NCBI GenBank assembly: GCA_008711295.1
Contig: VUYV01000090.1
Location: forward strand, 2,334,691-2,398,690
Length of the DNA: 64,000 nt
Reading direction: 5' to 3'
From: Anarhynchus alexandrinus
Lineage: Eukaryota > Chordata > Aves > Charadriiformes > Charadriidae
Part shown: one piece after another, positions 50,482 to 64,000 of the stretch
Layout of the letters: every line of letters starts with the position of its first letter
How positions within the stretch are numbered: position 1 is the stretch's first letter
Translations under genes and position numbers: made by a program
Notes under the pieces: model-generated
What the model was told of the DNA's origin: nothing
What the model saw: only the letters and a program-made list of their open reading frames with translations
The model's database searches: none

Positions 50482-52310
50482 TAGAATCATAGAATACCAG
50501 GTTGGAAGGGACCTCAAGGATCACCTGGTCCAAACTTTCTGGGCAAAAGCACCGTTTAGACAAGATAGCCCAGCACCCTGTCCAAACGAACCTTAAAAGT
50601 GTCCAATGATGGGGAATCCACCACTTCCCTGGGGAGATTATACCAATGGCTGATTGTTCTCATTGTGAAAAATTTTCCTCTTGTGTCCAATCGGAATCTC
50701 CCCAGGAGTAACTTGTACCCATTACCCCTTGTTTTTTCCGTGTCACTCATTGTAAAAAGGGAGTCTTCGTCTTCTTTGTAGCCACCCTTTAAATACTGGA
50801 ACACGGTGATAAGGTCTCCCCTAAGCCTTCTTTTCTCAAGGCTGAACAAACCCAGTTCTCTCAGCCTTTCCTCATATGGCAGCCTTCCCAGTCCTTTGAT
50901 CATCTTCGTGGCCCTTCTCTGGACCCTTTTCAGCCTGTCCACATCTTCTTTGTATAGCGGGCACCAAAACTGAACACAGTATTCCAGGTGTGGCCCAACA
51001 AGTGCTGATTGGGACTTCTTTATCTCTGCTGGTGATGCCCTTGTTGAAGCAACCCAGCATCCTGTTGGCTTTCTTTGCCACAGCAGCACACTGTTCACTC
51101 ATGTTGAGCTTGTTGTCCACTAGGTCCCTTTCCTCAGAGCTACTCCCCAGGCAGGTAGATCCCAGCCTGTGCTGCACTCCTGGATTATGTTTTCCCAGGT
51201 GCAAGACCTTACACTTCTCCTTGTTGAGCTTCATAAGATTCTCGTTAGCCCACTCTTCCAGCCTATCCAGGTCTTCGGGCAGGGTGGCTCTCTCTTCCGA
51301 AGTGTCCACTTCGCCATGCAGTTTGGTGTCATCAGCAAGCTTCGCCAAGGTACGCTTGGTCCCATCATCCAGATCACTTATGAAGATAATAAACAGTGTT
51401 GGGCCCTGTATCAATCGCTGCGGGACCCCATTTGTGAGAGGTGGTCAGTTTGAAAAGGACCTACTTACCACCACCCTCCGGGTGCAGCCTGTCAGCCAGT
51501 TCCCCACCCACCACACAGACTACTTGTCTAGATCAGAACACATCAGTTTATCTAGGAGGAGGCTGTGGGGAACCGTGTCGAAAGCCTTGGAGAAATCCAG
51601 GTAGACAACATCCACTGCTCACCCCCCATCAGGTAAGCAGGTTACTTTGTCATAGAAGGCAATGAGGCTTGTCAAGCACAATTTGCCCTAGGTGAATCTG
51701 TGCTGTCTTTTCCCAACCATGTGCTTCATTTGACTTGTGATAGCCCCAGAAGGATTCATTCTATAGCTTTCCCAGGGGCTGAAGTAAGACTGATGGGTCT
51801 ATAATTTCCTGGGTCCTCCTTTAAGCCCTTCATGTAGATGGGGGTGACATTAGCCTTCTCCCGGTCTTCTGGAAGATCTCCACGACTTCTCAAAGACTAT
51901 GGAGGGCCACCTTGCAATGATGTCAGCCAGCTCTCTTAACACCCTCAAGTGGATATTGTCAGGGCCCATCGATTTGTAGGGATCAAGCTCCTGTAATGGT
52001 TTGTAACCAACTCTTCCTTCACTGGTGGTGGGTCTGTGTTTGTATCCACATGGATTTTTGTTCGCAGGGCCTGGGGCCCCACAATGCTGGCAAAGACAGA
52101 AGTGAAGAAAGTATTGACACCTCTGCCTTTTCAGCATTGTTGGTGACTAATTCACCTCTCCCGTTTAACAGTGGGCCAACATTTTCCTTCTGTTTCTGCT
52201 TGTTGTTTATGTACCTGAAGAACCCTTTTTGTAGTTTTTTATATCTCTGGCCAATTTCAATTCAAGCTGAGCTTTTGTTTTCTAACTGCATCTCTGCACG
52301 CCAACAGAAG
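50482..52310 (-). mobile_element. CR1 LINE, 1.8-kb 5'-truncated copy, antisense to TGFBR2
   Basis: The low-coordinate end TAGAATCATAGAAT is the reverse complement of the CR1 3' tail, so the element reads on the minus strand. ORF2 remains cover the reverse transcriptase, with LADDTKL at 51320-51340 as the palm catalytic motif, and the C-terminal domain ([15 protein letters not shown], then [14 protein letters not shown]) at about 50556-50860. Further upstream, frames near 51850-52137 and the conserved FFRYINNK-like region near 52210 extend the element to about 52310. Frames shift between blocks, so it is inactive. It is considerably longer and different in detail from the copy at 7458-7962, so the two are separate insertions. 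Confidence 0.93.
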
Positions 52311-53761
52311 TTGTGTGTTGAGGAACAGATGGGAGGTAGGAACAGCCTCTGCTGCAGAGTTCCCATACATTCATGTTCTGTAGGGGAGGGAGATGCTGGT
52401 CAACTCAGTGGTGCTGAGACATGATTGTTCGAAGTATCTGTTCAGTATATGGCTGTTGCTCACACGCTTGGCCTTAAATTCATCACAGAGTCCACGTAAT
52501 AGAGAATTTAACTTTGGGACTGATGACACAGGTGTTTTTTTCTGTTCTCTCTTTATAAAGACTTTGATCCTACAACCATGTGGATATTTTTTGCACAGAA
52601 ATTCTCTGCTGTTGCGGGGTCCTATGATAAAGCAATGTCCTTGATCTTTCCTGCTGCCTCCTTATGGTGCATTGCAATTTTTGTGGCCCTTCTTCCCAGT
52701 TGCCTTGAGCCTGGGGTGATAAGATGTGTTTATAGAAGCTTGTAAAACGGGTGTTGTAGGGCTCTCTCAGGGACTGTACATTCACTGTGTGGCTGCCTGC
52801 AATTGCAGACTCAGTAACTGAAATGATCTTTTGCAGTCCTGCTTGCTGCCGGGCTCTGGAGTGATTGCTGTAGTGCAGTTTACAAATAGCTCATTTGAAT
52901 CCCAGGTCCTACTGCATCACCCACTTACGCTTTTTCATCTCTGTGATTAACCAGTCTCCAATTTGAAACTGTCTTTGCCTGATCAAAGATGTATTGTGTT
53001 TGCAGTTTTTCAAGGGGGGGTTTATTTTTTGTACCTACCCTGTGAAGAGTTTGTCATTTGAGAGCAACTGTTGAGTGACCCAGAAATTCTTCCTTAAAAC
53101 CTTTCTTGTGATAAAAACAGCCATTTAAACTTTGTCTTCTGTAATGCAAGGTCATAATCTAGATCTCAGCAGAGCTGCTAAAATCATTGCTGAAAATTGC
53201 TCGGTATGAATAAAGTTTATGAGAACGGCTTTTCAAACAAAGGGGACGATTTTTGGTTTCGATTCAAACGTGTGCTTCTGCATTCAGTATTTGTGTATTT
53301 GCTTTCTTCTGCCAGGCCTGCACTTAGCACTTTCCTTTTAAGCCCACCACGAAAAGAAACAGCTAACACTGTAATATGCAGTGCAAAAGAATACAGTGTG
53401 TTTCTTGCTCATCTGAAAGGCACCCGGTCAGCAGCAATTGCTTCAGGCCCAAAGGACAGAGTTTATCTGTGAACAACCAACGTGCGAGAAAGCTTGTTAA
53501 TGTCAAAATTATTTGCTTAAGGAACTAAACAGGGCTGCTTTTTTTTTTCTTTACCAAGGGAGGTGCGAGTAAGTTGGTAGTCGGGACAATGCCAGATTAC
53601 CCTGGCAGCAGAAAGTATGACCTGTGCCAAGTATGGCCTGAATTTTTGGATACATGTCAAATGGCATCGTTTCTGTGAAAGCTGAAGTTAAATCACAGGA
53701 GAATCCAAAACATGAATTACAATTGCAGCTCCTGAGCTCTCCCCCGTCTCCTCTTCTGTAG
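52311..53761 (+). other. TGFBR2: TGFBR2 intron 4, last part
   Basis: Intron DNA between the CR1 copy and the exon 5 acceptor CTTCTGTAG. A T-run occurs at 53539-53550. No exon or RNA gene recognised. Confidence 0.85.
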
Positions 53762-53929
<168 letters not shown>

Positions 53930-56300
53930 TAAAAGTATGTTTGCTGTCAGGTAGACCACTTTTAAAGATAATTAATGTCTGTTTTCTCCTGTAACATCTT
54001 GAGTAGCCATGGATTGACTCAGTCTGGTTGACGTCAGCCAAAATGATTGGAAACATAAGGCAATTTGAAATACTCAGACCAAGAAGTGATAACTGCCTCC
54101 CATTTACTTTCATGGAATGTTAATTCTGAAACCTAATGAGGGCCAGTTAAGTGTCACATTTACTAATTGATCATTTCAGTAAGAGCCGTCATAGTGATAC
54201 AGAAACGTTCCTGCTTGCCCAAAATCCCCAGCTGCTCTTCATCATTTTTTGTGATGTTGCAAGAGGTCATTCATATGAGAAATCAAGGGATGTTTGTTGT
54301 ATGAAGTGCAGTAACAAAATAAAAATGATTGGAACTGACTATCAGAACAGCTCTGGGAAGCTTTGCTGTGCTTGTTCATATTCCGAGTTTGTTCACTGAA
54401 ACAAAATCTCCATTTCTGCTTTGCCTAAAGCTGCCCCAGAATTCCCAGTGTGCAGCACTGGTATGTGCTAGAAATCAGAAAAGTTGCTGTTGAGATATCT
54501 GCATTACATATTGCCATGTTTGAAGATTTTCACCTTACTTCAGGGACTAAAATGAGACTAAGTTACATATAAAATTCTTCAGTCTGCTGGTATTGTCTAA
54601 CATTCATTCTAACAAAAACTGCTGCACAGTCCAGGACTCTCACAGGCAGTCTAAGGAGTGGGGCTGTCAAAGTTAACACTAATGTGGATATTAGAGTAGA
54701 TATGCGACTATGATTTGATTTGTTACCCTTCTTCCAAAACCACAGAGGCTTCCTTTTCATCAGACTTGGCACGGTTGCATCTCAAAGGGCTGCCGCAGAG
54801 ACAGGACAAACTTGCAGACTAGAGCCCTACAGTATGGGGAACATAGTGTACAGGAGGGAAACCAATGTCCCATGGGGAGATGTGCATAGCTGCTCCTTGT
54901 TTCTCTGCTAACATTCGTGGGGTACCACAAGGGTGTCCATGAAGGTCTGTGAAGCCACTCTGCACAGTGGTTGTGTGGCTGCATCGCAGTGTCCATGTGC
55001 AGGCAGAAGGAATGCCTCCACCTCAGTCTCCTCCTGTGTCTGACCAGCATTTAATCTTGCTGGGTGGGCTGGACTGTGGGCAACAGTTTTGCCCCTGTTT
55101 GCACCCTGCCGGGAAAGCTACAAAGCCAGTGTGTGTGCAAACAGCTAGTGCTAGCATAAAAGCATGAAAAAAAAATTATTTTCTAGTCAAACATTTCAGG
55201 GAAAAAGGATTTGGTGCTTCAGGAACTGAACCTCAGTCTGGCATATTCCAAGGCAAACCTATCCACGTTTAACTGTCGTGGTCATGCCTGTTTCGAAATG
55301 CATTGGCACAACCTCAGCCTTTCATTAGCACTTTGTAAATGTGGCTGAGGAGATTTAAAACCCGAGAAAAAGGATCTTTGCCCTGTCTCTTGAGCTCTCT
55401 CTGTTTCTTGCATTTAGGAACTCACCTTATTAGTATAAATATGAGCTGCTCACTGTGGAGTCTTTTATCTTTGCTGATGCCCGAGCCCCTTCCTGTTCAT
55501 ATTTGCTGAGTACAGTGAAATGGAGATTGTGGCAAGAGCAAACCTTATTGCTGCTGTTCTCAGAAGGCAACTGCCTAAAAGAGGATATAAAGGGAGTTTC
55601 ATAAGGAAGGAAAATCACCAGCATGTTTAGCTAGAAGAGAGTGAACCGTTATAACCTCAAAAAGAAGAGCTGAAGTCATTTCGGGAAAAGGAAAGATTTC
55701 TCTGGCCCAGCATCCCCTTTGCTTTCAAGGTGGAGCTTAACACCCACCCACATCCTGATTTTCCCTATTCGTTTCATCCCTCAGTCATCCTCATCCCCAG
55801 AAACACATTTCTTGAATTTCATTTTCCTATTTCAGTCATCTTTCCAGGGGTTGAAGTCCCCAGCAAAACCACAGGAGTACTTGGGCAGATCTGTAGGGGG
55901 TGGAACTTGGGCTTAGTGTCTTCATCCAGAGCAGTTAAATACAACTCCCAGGATGTAGCTCCCTTAACTTGTCCCTGGTACTGAGCTGCAGCAGCATTGT
56001 ACGATTTCTCTCATTTCCTTCTTAGATTTTCCCCTGGTTCGTGCAGTCTAGCTATCTTTGCAACCAGCTGGTGAAATACCCTTACGGTGATTCATGGCTA
56101 CAGCTCTTCTCTCTCCATCTGTCACTCGTGAGACTCCCTCCTCTCCTCGCAGCCTTCCCGAGGAGCTGCCTCCCCTCACGCAAACCCCTCTTTTTTTCCT
56201 AAACTGTTGGCCACTGGGGGAAATGGCCTCCCCTATAAGCTGGAGTAGGGTGACCTGATTGCAGCCAGCCTTTCCAAAGGAGCCTAAAAGATGCAGGCAA

Positions 56301-56422
56301 CGCCTTTGCAGGGCAGGCTCGACTGTCCCTAGAGAAACCTGTGGCAGTTTAGNTCGCCTTTGCAGGGCAGGCTCGACTGTGGTCTCAGCTCCCTGTCCCT
56401 AGAGAAACCTGTGGCAGTTTAG
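56301..56422. repeat. Short tandem duplication around a single n
   Basis: The segment starting CGCCTTTGCAGGGCAGGCTC and ending GTGGCAGTTTAG occurs at 56301-56352 and again at 56355-56422, with one n at 56353 between them. The second copy has 16 more bases in the middle, and the deletion in the first copy is flanked by a CTGT direct repeat. This is typical of an assembly join of two alleles or of an unresolved short duplication. Confidence 0.92.
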
Positions 56423-56487
56423 AGGGCAGGAGTGGCAGTCTAAGCTGAGGCAGCGGCATTAGCAACTTTAATTAGGGAGGGAAGGTT

Positions 56488-56502
56488 GGGGGGGGGGGGG
56501 GG
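56488..56502. repeat. Homopolymer of 15 G
   Basis: Uninterrupted G-run followed by TGTGTGTG. Such runs are error-prone to sequence and can form G-quadruplex-like structures. Confidence 0.9.
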
Positions 56503-58242
56503 TGTGTGCTAATTGCCATTCAGCCACCTAAAAGGTACGGTGACTTATTTCTTTTACAAAGGGAGCTCTCAGGATCCATTTGTCAGCGCGCAGGTGTTCA
56601 GTGAGTGTGGGAGGTGATGGAGGCAGGTCCTTTCACTACAGCAGCTTTGTCAAACACGGCCGCCACGCTATGCCAGGCCTTTTCAGTCAGCAGACATTTA
56701 AACAAAAATACCCGGCAGCATAATCCATACTGTGAAGCTGCCGTAGTAAATAAGCAGGTGGGGATCGGCTTTCGAGAAAGGCCGTGCTGTTCATTGTTAC
56801 TTTGTTGTGCTAAATACGGAGAAGCAGAAATGGAGCACGAGGGAGAGGGAGACAGAGGCAAAGATCGAGTTTGACTGATTTTTCACCAGAGTATAATTTA
56901 AGAGGCATATTTAGAAACTCAGCAATACTACTTTGGGGAGAACTTCAACTGCTCCACGCTGCCGTTAACTTGGTATTTCATTCAGCGCAACAGCTGTGCG
57001 CCAGATGCTGCACGTTGCAAGAAATATAATTTTCATCTCAACCACTTGCTTTCAGAGCGACACAGCTTTGGTGACTGAGGCAAGTGTAATTTCTCTGACA
57101 GTCTCCTAGAAAGAAAAGAAAACCATCTGTTTTGTATCGGAGCTGCTATGGGTGGGGGACTGTTGGGGGTGGCAAGGGAGAAGGAGAGGAAAGGGAGCTT
57201 CTGGATACACAGGGTCGGTGAAGAGGGAGAAGAGAAGAGGAACCCCTCAGAAAATGGTGACTGCTCTTGCAGTATTGTACTGCCTGGAGCAGTGGCTGGC
57301 TTCGGTATAGCATCGGGGCTTTGTGTGAAATGGCAGCCTTGCTTTACCAGAGCTGTGTTTAATGTGAATAAAATCAGTGATTAATCTTTTGCTTACTTGG
57401 AAAGAGTCAGCCAAGAGCCACGGTTTGGTAACTAAACATTTGTGCATCCTGTACCTGGTGAAATGCTCAGCTTTCATCATATCGATGTGGAGGAGGCGAC
57501 AATTTCAGGCGGCAGGGAGCATTTTGATAGCCTGTATGGTGGGGCTGTGCCTGCGCATTGGGCCCTGAGGTGGCTGCAGCTGGGACCTGATTTAAACCTC
57601 TCCTTCTTTGGAGCAGAGCCCAGTTAGGGCACGCCTGCACTACACTGCCTTGTGGTGGCATATAACCGTGAGCTGGTACATCCACACAGTGCAGCGTCAC
57701 CCCATGACAGTAACTCATATCCTAGAAATTGTCTAAGTGTCACCACAGTACTACATGTAAGGTAGCAAGTGCTGTCCTTCAACAAGCCCAGGTAGCAGTA
57801 GATAAGATCGCTGCACTATACTCTGTGTTGGGCGCTAATGTGCTCTGTGTTCCTCTGCTTTCCCACCTCAGGATCCAGCACACAGTGACTAAGCATCCTG
57901 TAACCATACACTGATGACAGAGCTCATGCACTCCCAAACCTTTGGACGGGTGGCTGCGTCTTTGCTCATCACATGCGAAGTCACTTAAAACATGTCTGTG
58001 CAAGGGAAACTGCAGAGTGAGTTCACCCATCCCAACACATCCTCACCCTTCCCAGCTAGCATCCGTATTCTGAAGGAGTGGAACAGGGAAACCTAGGGAA
58101 AATGTGAACTAAGCACTAGACAGCTCCTTAAACTTGGCCATGAAATGGCTTTTGAGCCTCTGCTTTATGCATTATTACCCCTTTGTGCAACAACTAAGTA
58201 GATCCACCACCCAAATTCCTCTAGCATGAAGACACAATCTGT

Positions 58243-58279
58243 ACACACACACACACACACACACAGAGGTGTGTGTGTG
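58243..58279. repeat. CA microsatellite followed by an inverted TG tract
   Basis: About eleven CA units, then GAGG, then five GT units, so the two tracts can pair as a short hairpin. Likely length-polymorphic. Confidence 0.9.
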
Positions 58280-60349
58280 CATGAGCTGTCACAGTAGCTC
58301 CACCATCAACTGATTTATGCCTTCTGTGGCTCTCCCCTTGTAAATTCTAAAGGGAGGGGCATTTCAAAAGGACCTCAAAGTTCCCACTGCTGTGGACTGC
58401 GCTTCACAGTTGATTTTTGCTGTCCTTTCACCTCACTCAGGTTTTGATTCTACAAATGAGCCTTCATCTTCTAGCATGAGAAGTTGTCCCATAGAAGTCA
58501 GTAAGACAGATCCCATGAGGGAGTGTCAACAGGGTTTGTGGGCATGTTGTTCTGACCCAAAGGAAGAGAATCTCGCTGCAAAGAGCTTAGAGTAGAAGAA
58601 GATCACATGAGCAAGGTATATGTTTCATGAGGAACCTATGGCCAAATTTTCCAAAGCATTCATCAGGCACAACAAATAGATTTTCAGTAATGTCTGTGTT
58701 TAGGGCTAAAAATTGAGTCCCAGCCTTTTTGAGAGCTACAGCTGGGCCAGTGTCAAAGGAAACCAGAGGTACAGCGATTATTAGTGCAAGGTAGCTCACA
58801 ACCATAAAGATTAAATGCTGGAGGTTAAAGTTGAAAGAACTCTGCCATTACTGAACAGTAAAGGTGCTGTAGTTTGTGGTTCCTGAGGTATTTATGGTAC
58901 TTCAGCCAGTTGTCACTTTTAGTGCCTGACTGGTCTAAAAACAATCAAAAGAAACATATAAGGCATGAAAAATAGATTCAGCATCTGTATACAGCCATGC
59001 ACAAGCAGCTAGGCACAAACATCTTAACCTACCTCGAATTGACATCTGTTACATCCACTGTAGCACGTCAACATGATCCATGAATAACCCCAGCTATTAC
59101 TGCAAAATGTGTCTGACACCTGAGATTCCACAGCATAAGGATGATTTACTGTGAGAGGATTCTTTCTAAGGGAAAGAGAAGCAAGATAATAAATAGCAAG
59201 AAAATGCTGCATGCTTTTCAATCTGAGGGAAGGCACGACTATATTACTATAAAGTCATTACGGCGAATTTGCATCTGGCCTCAATTTCTCTTTCTTTACT
59301 ATTAAAAACAAACAAAAAAAAAACCCCACCAAACAACAAAAAAAAAAAACCAAACCTGAAAAACCTACTCAATCTTTATATTTGGAAGGGGAATGATCAT
59401 AGCATAGAAAGGATTTGTCATACAGGGAAAATGTATTACAAACCTATCGATTCCCCAGGAAGGCTTTCCCTTCCCTGACTTGAACCATCCCATGAACATG
59501 AATGGCCTTCAGATTAAGCTTATCAAGAGGGAACAGGTCAGGACTGCAGCACCAGCGTCCCTCTGTTGGACATTCGGACTCCTCTGACTCGTACTGCAAG
59601 ATCTCAGAGCCTTGGCTGGTGCTCATGACCACTACCACAATCAAACCATGACTGATGGAGATGGTGTAGGAAATGGCTGTTTAGGTCATGCTATTTAAAT
59701 TTCCCCAGCAAACTTTAATATTTTGGTTAACTTGGGAAGTAGAGGTATCTGCTTTGTAATCATTGTGCATCTGCTGCATAGTAATCCAGGTCTGACCAGC
59801 AAGATGGCAACTTCCCAATTAACTTCTAGGGCTAGTCTTGTAAATTTACTTTGGCTGAGTAATCTCTAACTCAGATTAATGTGGGTGAAACTGGTATGCC
59901 TTCTTGCAGAGGAAAGAAAGCAAAGCAGACTTTGGCCCTTGAGTCTTAAAGAAAGTCATTTACATATGAGAAGACAGGAATTGTGTTTCAGGACTATAGC
60001 CACTCTCCAGAGCATTGTGTGGAGCCAGCACCAGATGGTTCAGGAGAAGGAAGGAGAGCTCTGTAGGAGGCATCTGTGGGGTGATCTGCTGCACTACACA
60101 CGCAGTTGTTTGCAGCTGGGTCTCTAAACGGTGAACATTTGAAGCACAAGGTTTAAGATCCCTTCCAAAATGTTTGTTATCATAACTTGGCTGTTCTTTT
60201 TAAGCGTTAGAAACTCTTTTTCTGTAGCCTGATAAATTCTTCATCTCGTGGCCATCACATAGAAGCGAGATCTACAGCCTGACTCTAAGGTTTTGGAGAA
60301 AATTCCGCCTTTTATTTGTGTTCAATACTATCTTGTTTTTATCATGAGA

Positions 60350-60660
60350 CATGACAGAAGGATCTGACCTGTGTTATCTTGATCATTAATTATTTTCAAT
60401 ATTTTATCATACGACCTCTTACCTTTCTCTCCAAAGTAAACAAAGCCAAACTTTAGAGGTTCTTCCCATTTTTTCTGGTCCTTTGATCATTGTTATCACC
60501 CTTCTCGGAGCTTCTTTTTACTGTAAAATGGCCCTTGAGAGGAGTGAGCAGCACTGGACACTGCGTTTGAACTTTAGTTGTAACATTATGCAACAGTACT
60601 GCGTCTCCCGTCTCGTTCATCTCTCTTCACACATCTTCTGGGCACTCACATGCATTCTTC
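60350..60660 (-). mobile_element. Old degenerate CR1-like relic
   Basis: Read on the minus strand, the part around 60425-60560 resembles the CR1 ORF2 C-terminal region. On the + strand the stretch CTCTCCAAAGTAAACAAAGCC and, further on, TTTGATCATTGTTATCACCC match the look of the antisense form of that region, as in the CR1 at 50780-50930. Strongly diverged, with no tail recognised, so it belongs to an older CR1 group than the other copies. Confidence 0.6.
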
Positions 60661-61627
60661 AGACTGCCTTGTAGATTACACTTCAGTTTTTCTTGCCCTC
60701 AATTAATTCCTAGAAAGAAATAAGAGGCAGCAGAACAGGCCAACTTCATAAATCTTTATCTAATACTAGCAAGTCATTAGGCCTGTGAGTAAAGTCTCCA
60801 TCTGTTCCCAAAGAAACCACAGCATTTTCTACACTGTGTCAGCATCTACTATAATATTTCCGCTCTCAGAGATTTCTTGAGTTTTCTCCAAAGGTCCCAT
60901 ATGTCTGCCTCTTCCTTTCTCTCTCCAAAGAAAAGCAAAGAAAATATGCAACATGCAAACAAAAACTAGAATGGCAGCAGCCCCTTCCGGAAGCTGTGCC
61001 CCTTGCATCATGGGCCAAAACTGACCCGTTTTGGGAAAGAGGCCTAAAATAAGAGCAGACTACTACTATCTACAAAGGAACGCGGCTCAGTAATAAACAA
61101 GGGCAGCATGGCAGCTTCCAGCACTGCTCCTTACTGTATCTTTGTCCTTTTCAAGCAACTCTTTCCTCCTAGCAATCTGGCACATTAACATCTATCATGA
61201 CCTAGAAAGATGTCAGTTTATATTTCACCTGGGAAGTGTGTGTGGACTACAGGGGACCTAAGGGCGACCGGTTCTTGCAAGCCTGGCTCAAGCAAAACTC
61301 ATCTTGAAGCTCCTGTGTGTTTTGCCTCAGCACAGATTGAAAGGCTCACAAACCGTTATAGGTTACTCTGCTGCTCTGACTGTTGCTAATATGATTATGT
61401 ACTAAAGGGTTTAAATGCAAATCGTTTAGTTGGCTAGGAAAGCAAAAGGGGAGGGAGGGGGCATGTGGGAGAAACGCATTTGAAACATTTTTGAAAATGC
61501 CGACTGGCTTTGCTTTGTTTGGAGCTGGTCAAGCAGAACAGTGGCACTGAGCAGCTAATCAGTAGCTCCTACTCCTCCAGAGAACAGCCAGCTCCCTTCT
61601 CACTTGGCACCAGCGCAGCCCAGCTGA

Positions 61628-64000
<2,373 letters not shown>

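Overview
The window is vertebrate, almost certainly avian, genomic DNA. The bird signature is CR1 LINE copies with the typical 3' end (a short repeated ATTCTATGATTCTA-like tail) and a class III (ERVL-like) endogenous retrovirus with a bird-type LTR. There is no bacterial-style gene density. Nearly all open frames between the exons are chance frames or transposon relics.

The only host gene recognised is TGFBR2, the type II TGF-beta receptor, on the + strand. Five internal exons with consensus splice sites and compatible phases are present: exon 2 (29659-29830), exon 3 (31487-31677), exon 4 (48101-48900), exon 5 (53762-53903) and exon 6 (61659-61786). Together they encode the cysteine-rich ectodomain, the transmembrane helix, the juxtamembrane segment and most of the Ser/Thr kinase up to the C-lobe. 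Exon 1 (signal peptide) was not found; it lies upstream or in the leading N run. The last coding exon (end of the kinase domain and tail) lies beyond position 64000.

Layout: 43-600 is a GC/CpG-rich block, perhaps promoter-proximal or the start of intron 1. 601-29658 is intron-1 type DNA with a CR1 copy (about 7458-7962), old tRNA-derived SINE remnants, and a 2.1-kb tandem duplication (18198-22099) split by a 440-base N gap and a single n. Intron 2 is short (1.66 kb). Intron 3 (16.4 kb) holds an antisense, decayed, 5'-truncated ERVL-like provirus with its 3' LTR (36283 to about 40990). Intron 4 holds a 1.8-kb antisense CR1 (50482 to about 52310). Intron 5 holds a small duplication around another single n (56301-56422), a 15-G run, a CA/TG inverted microsatellite and an old CR1 relic. 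Intron 6 continues to the window end.

I did not find a new multi-gene system. The observations most worth following up are the assembly-linked duplications, the GC-rich block with an unassigned splice-donor-like site, and the antisense retroelements inside TGFBR2.
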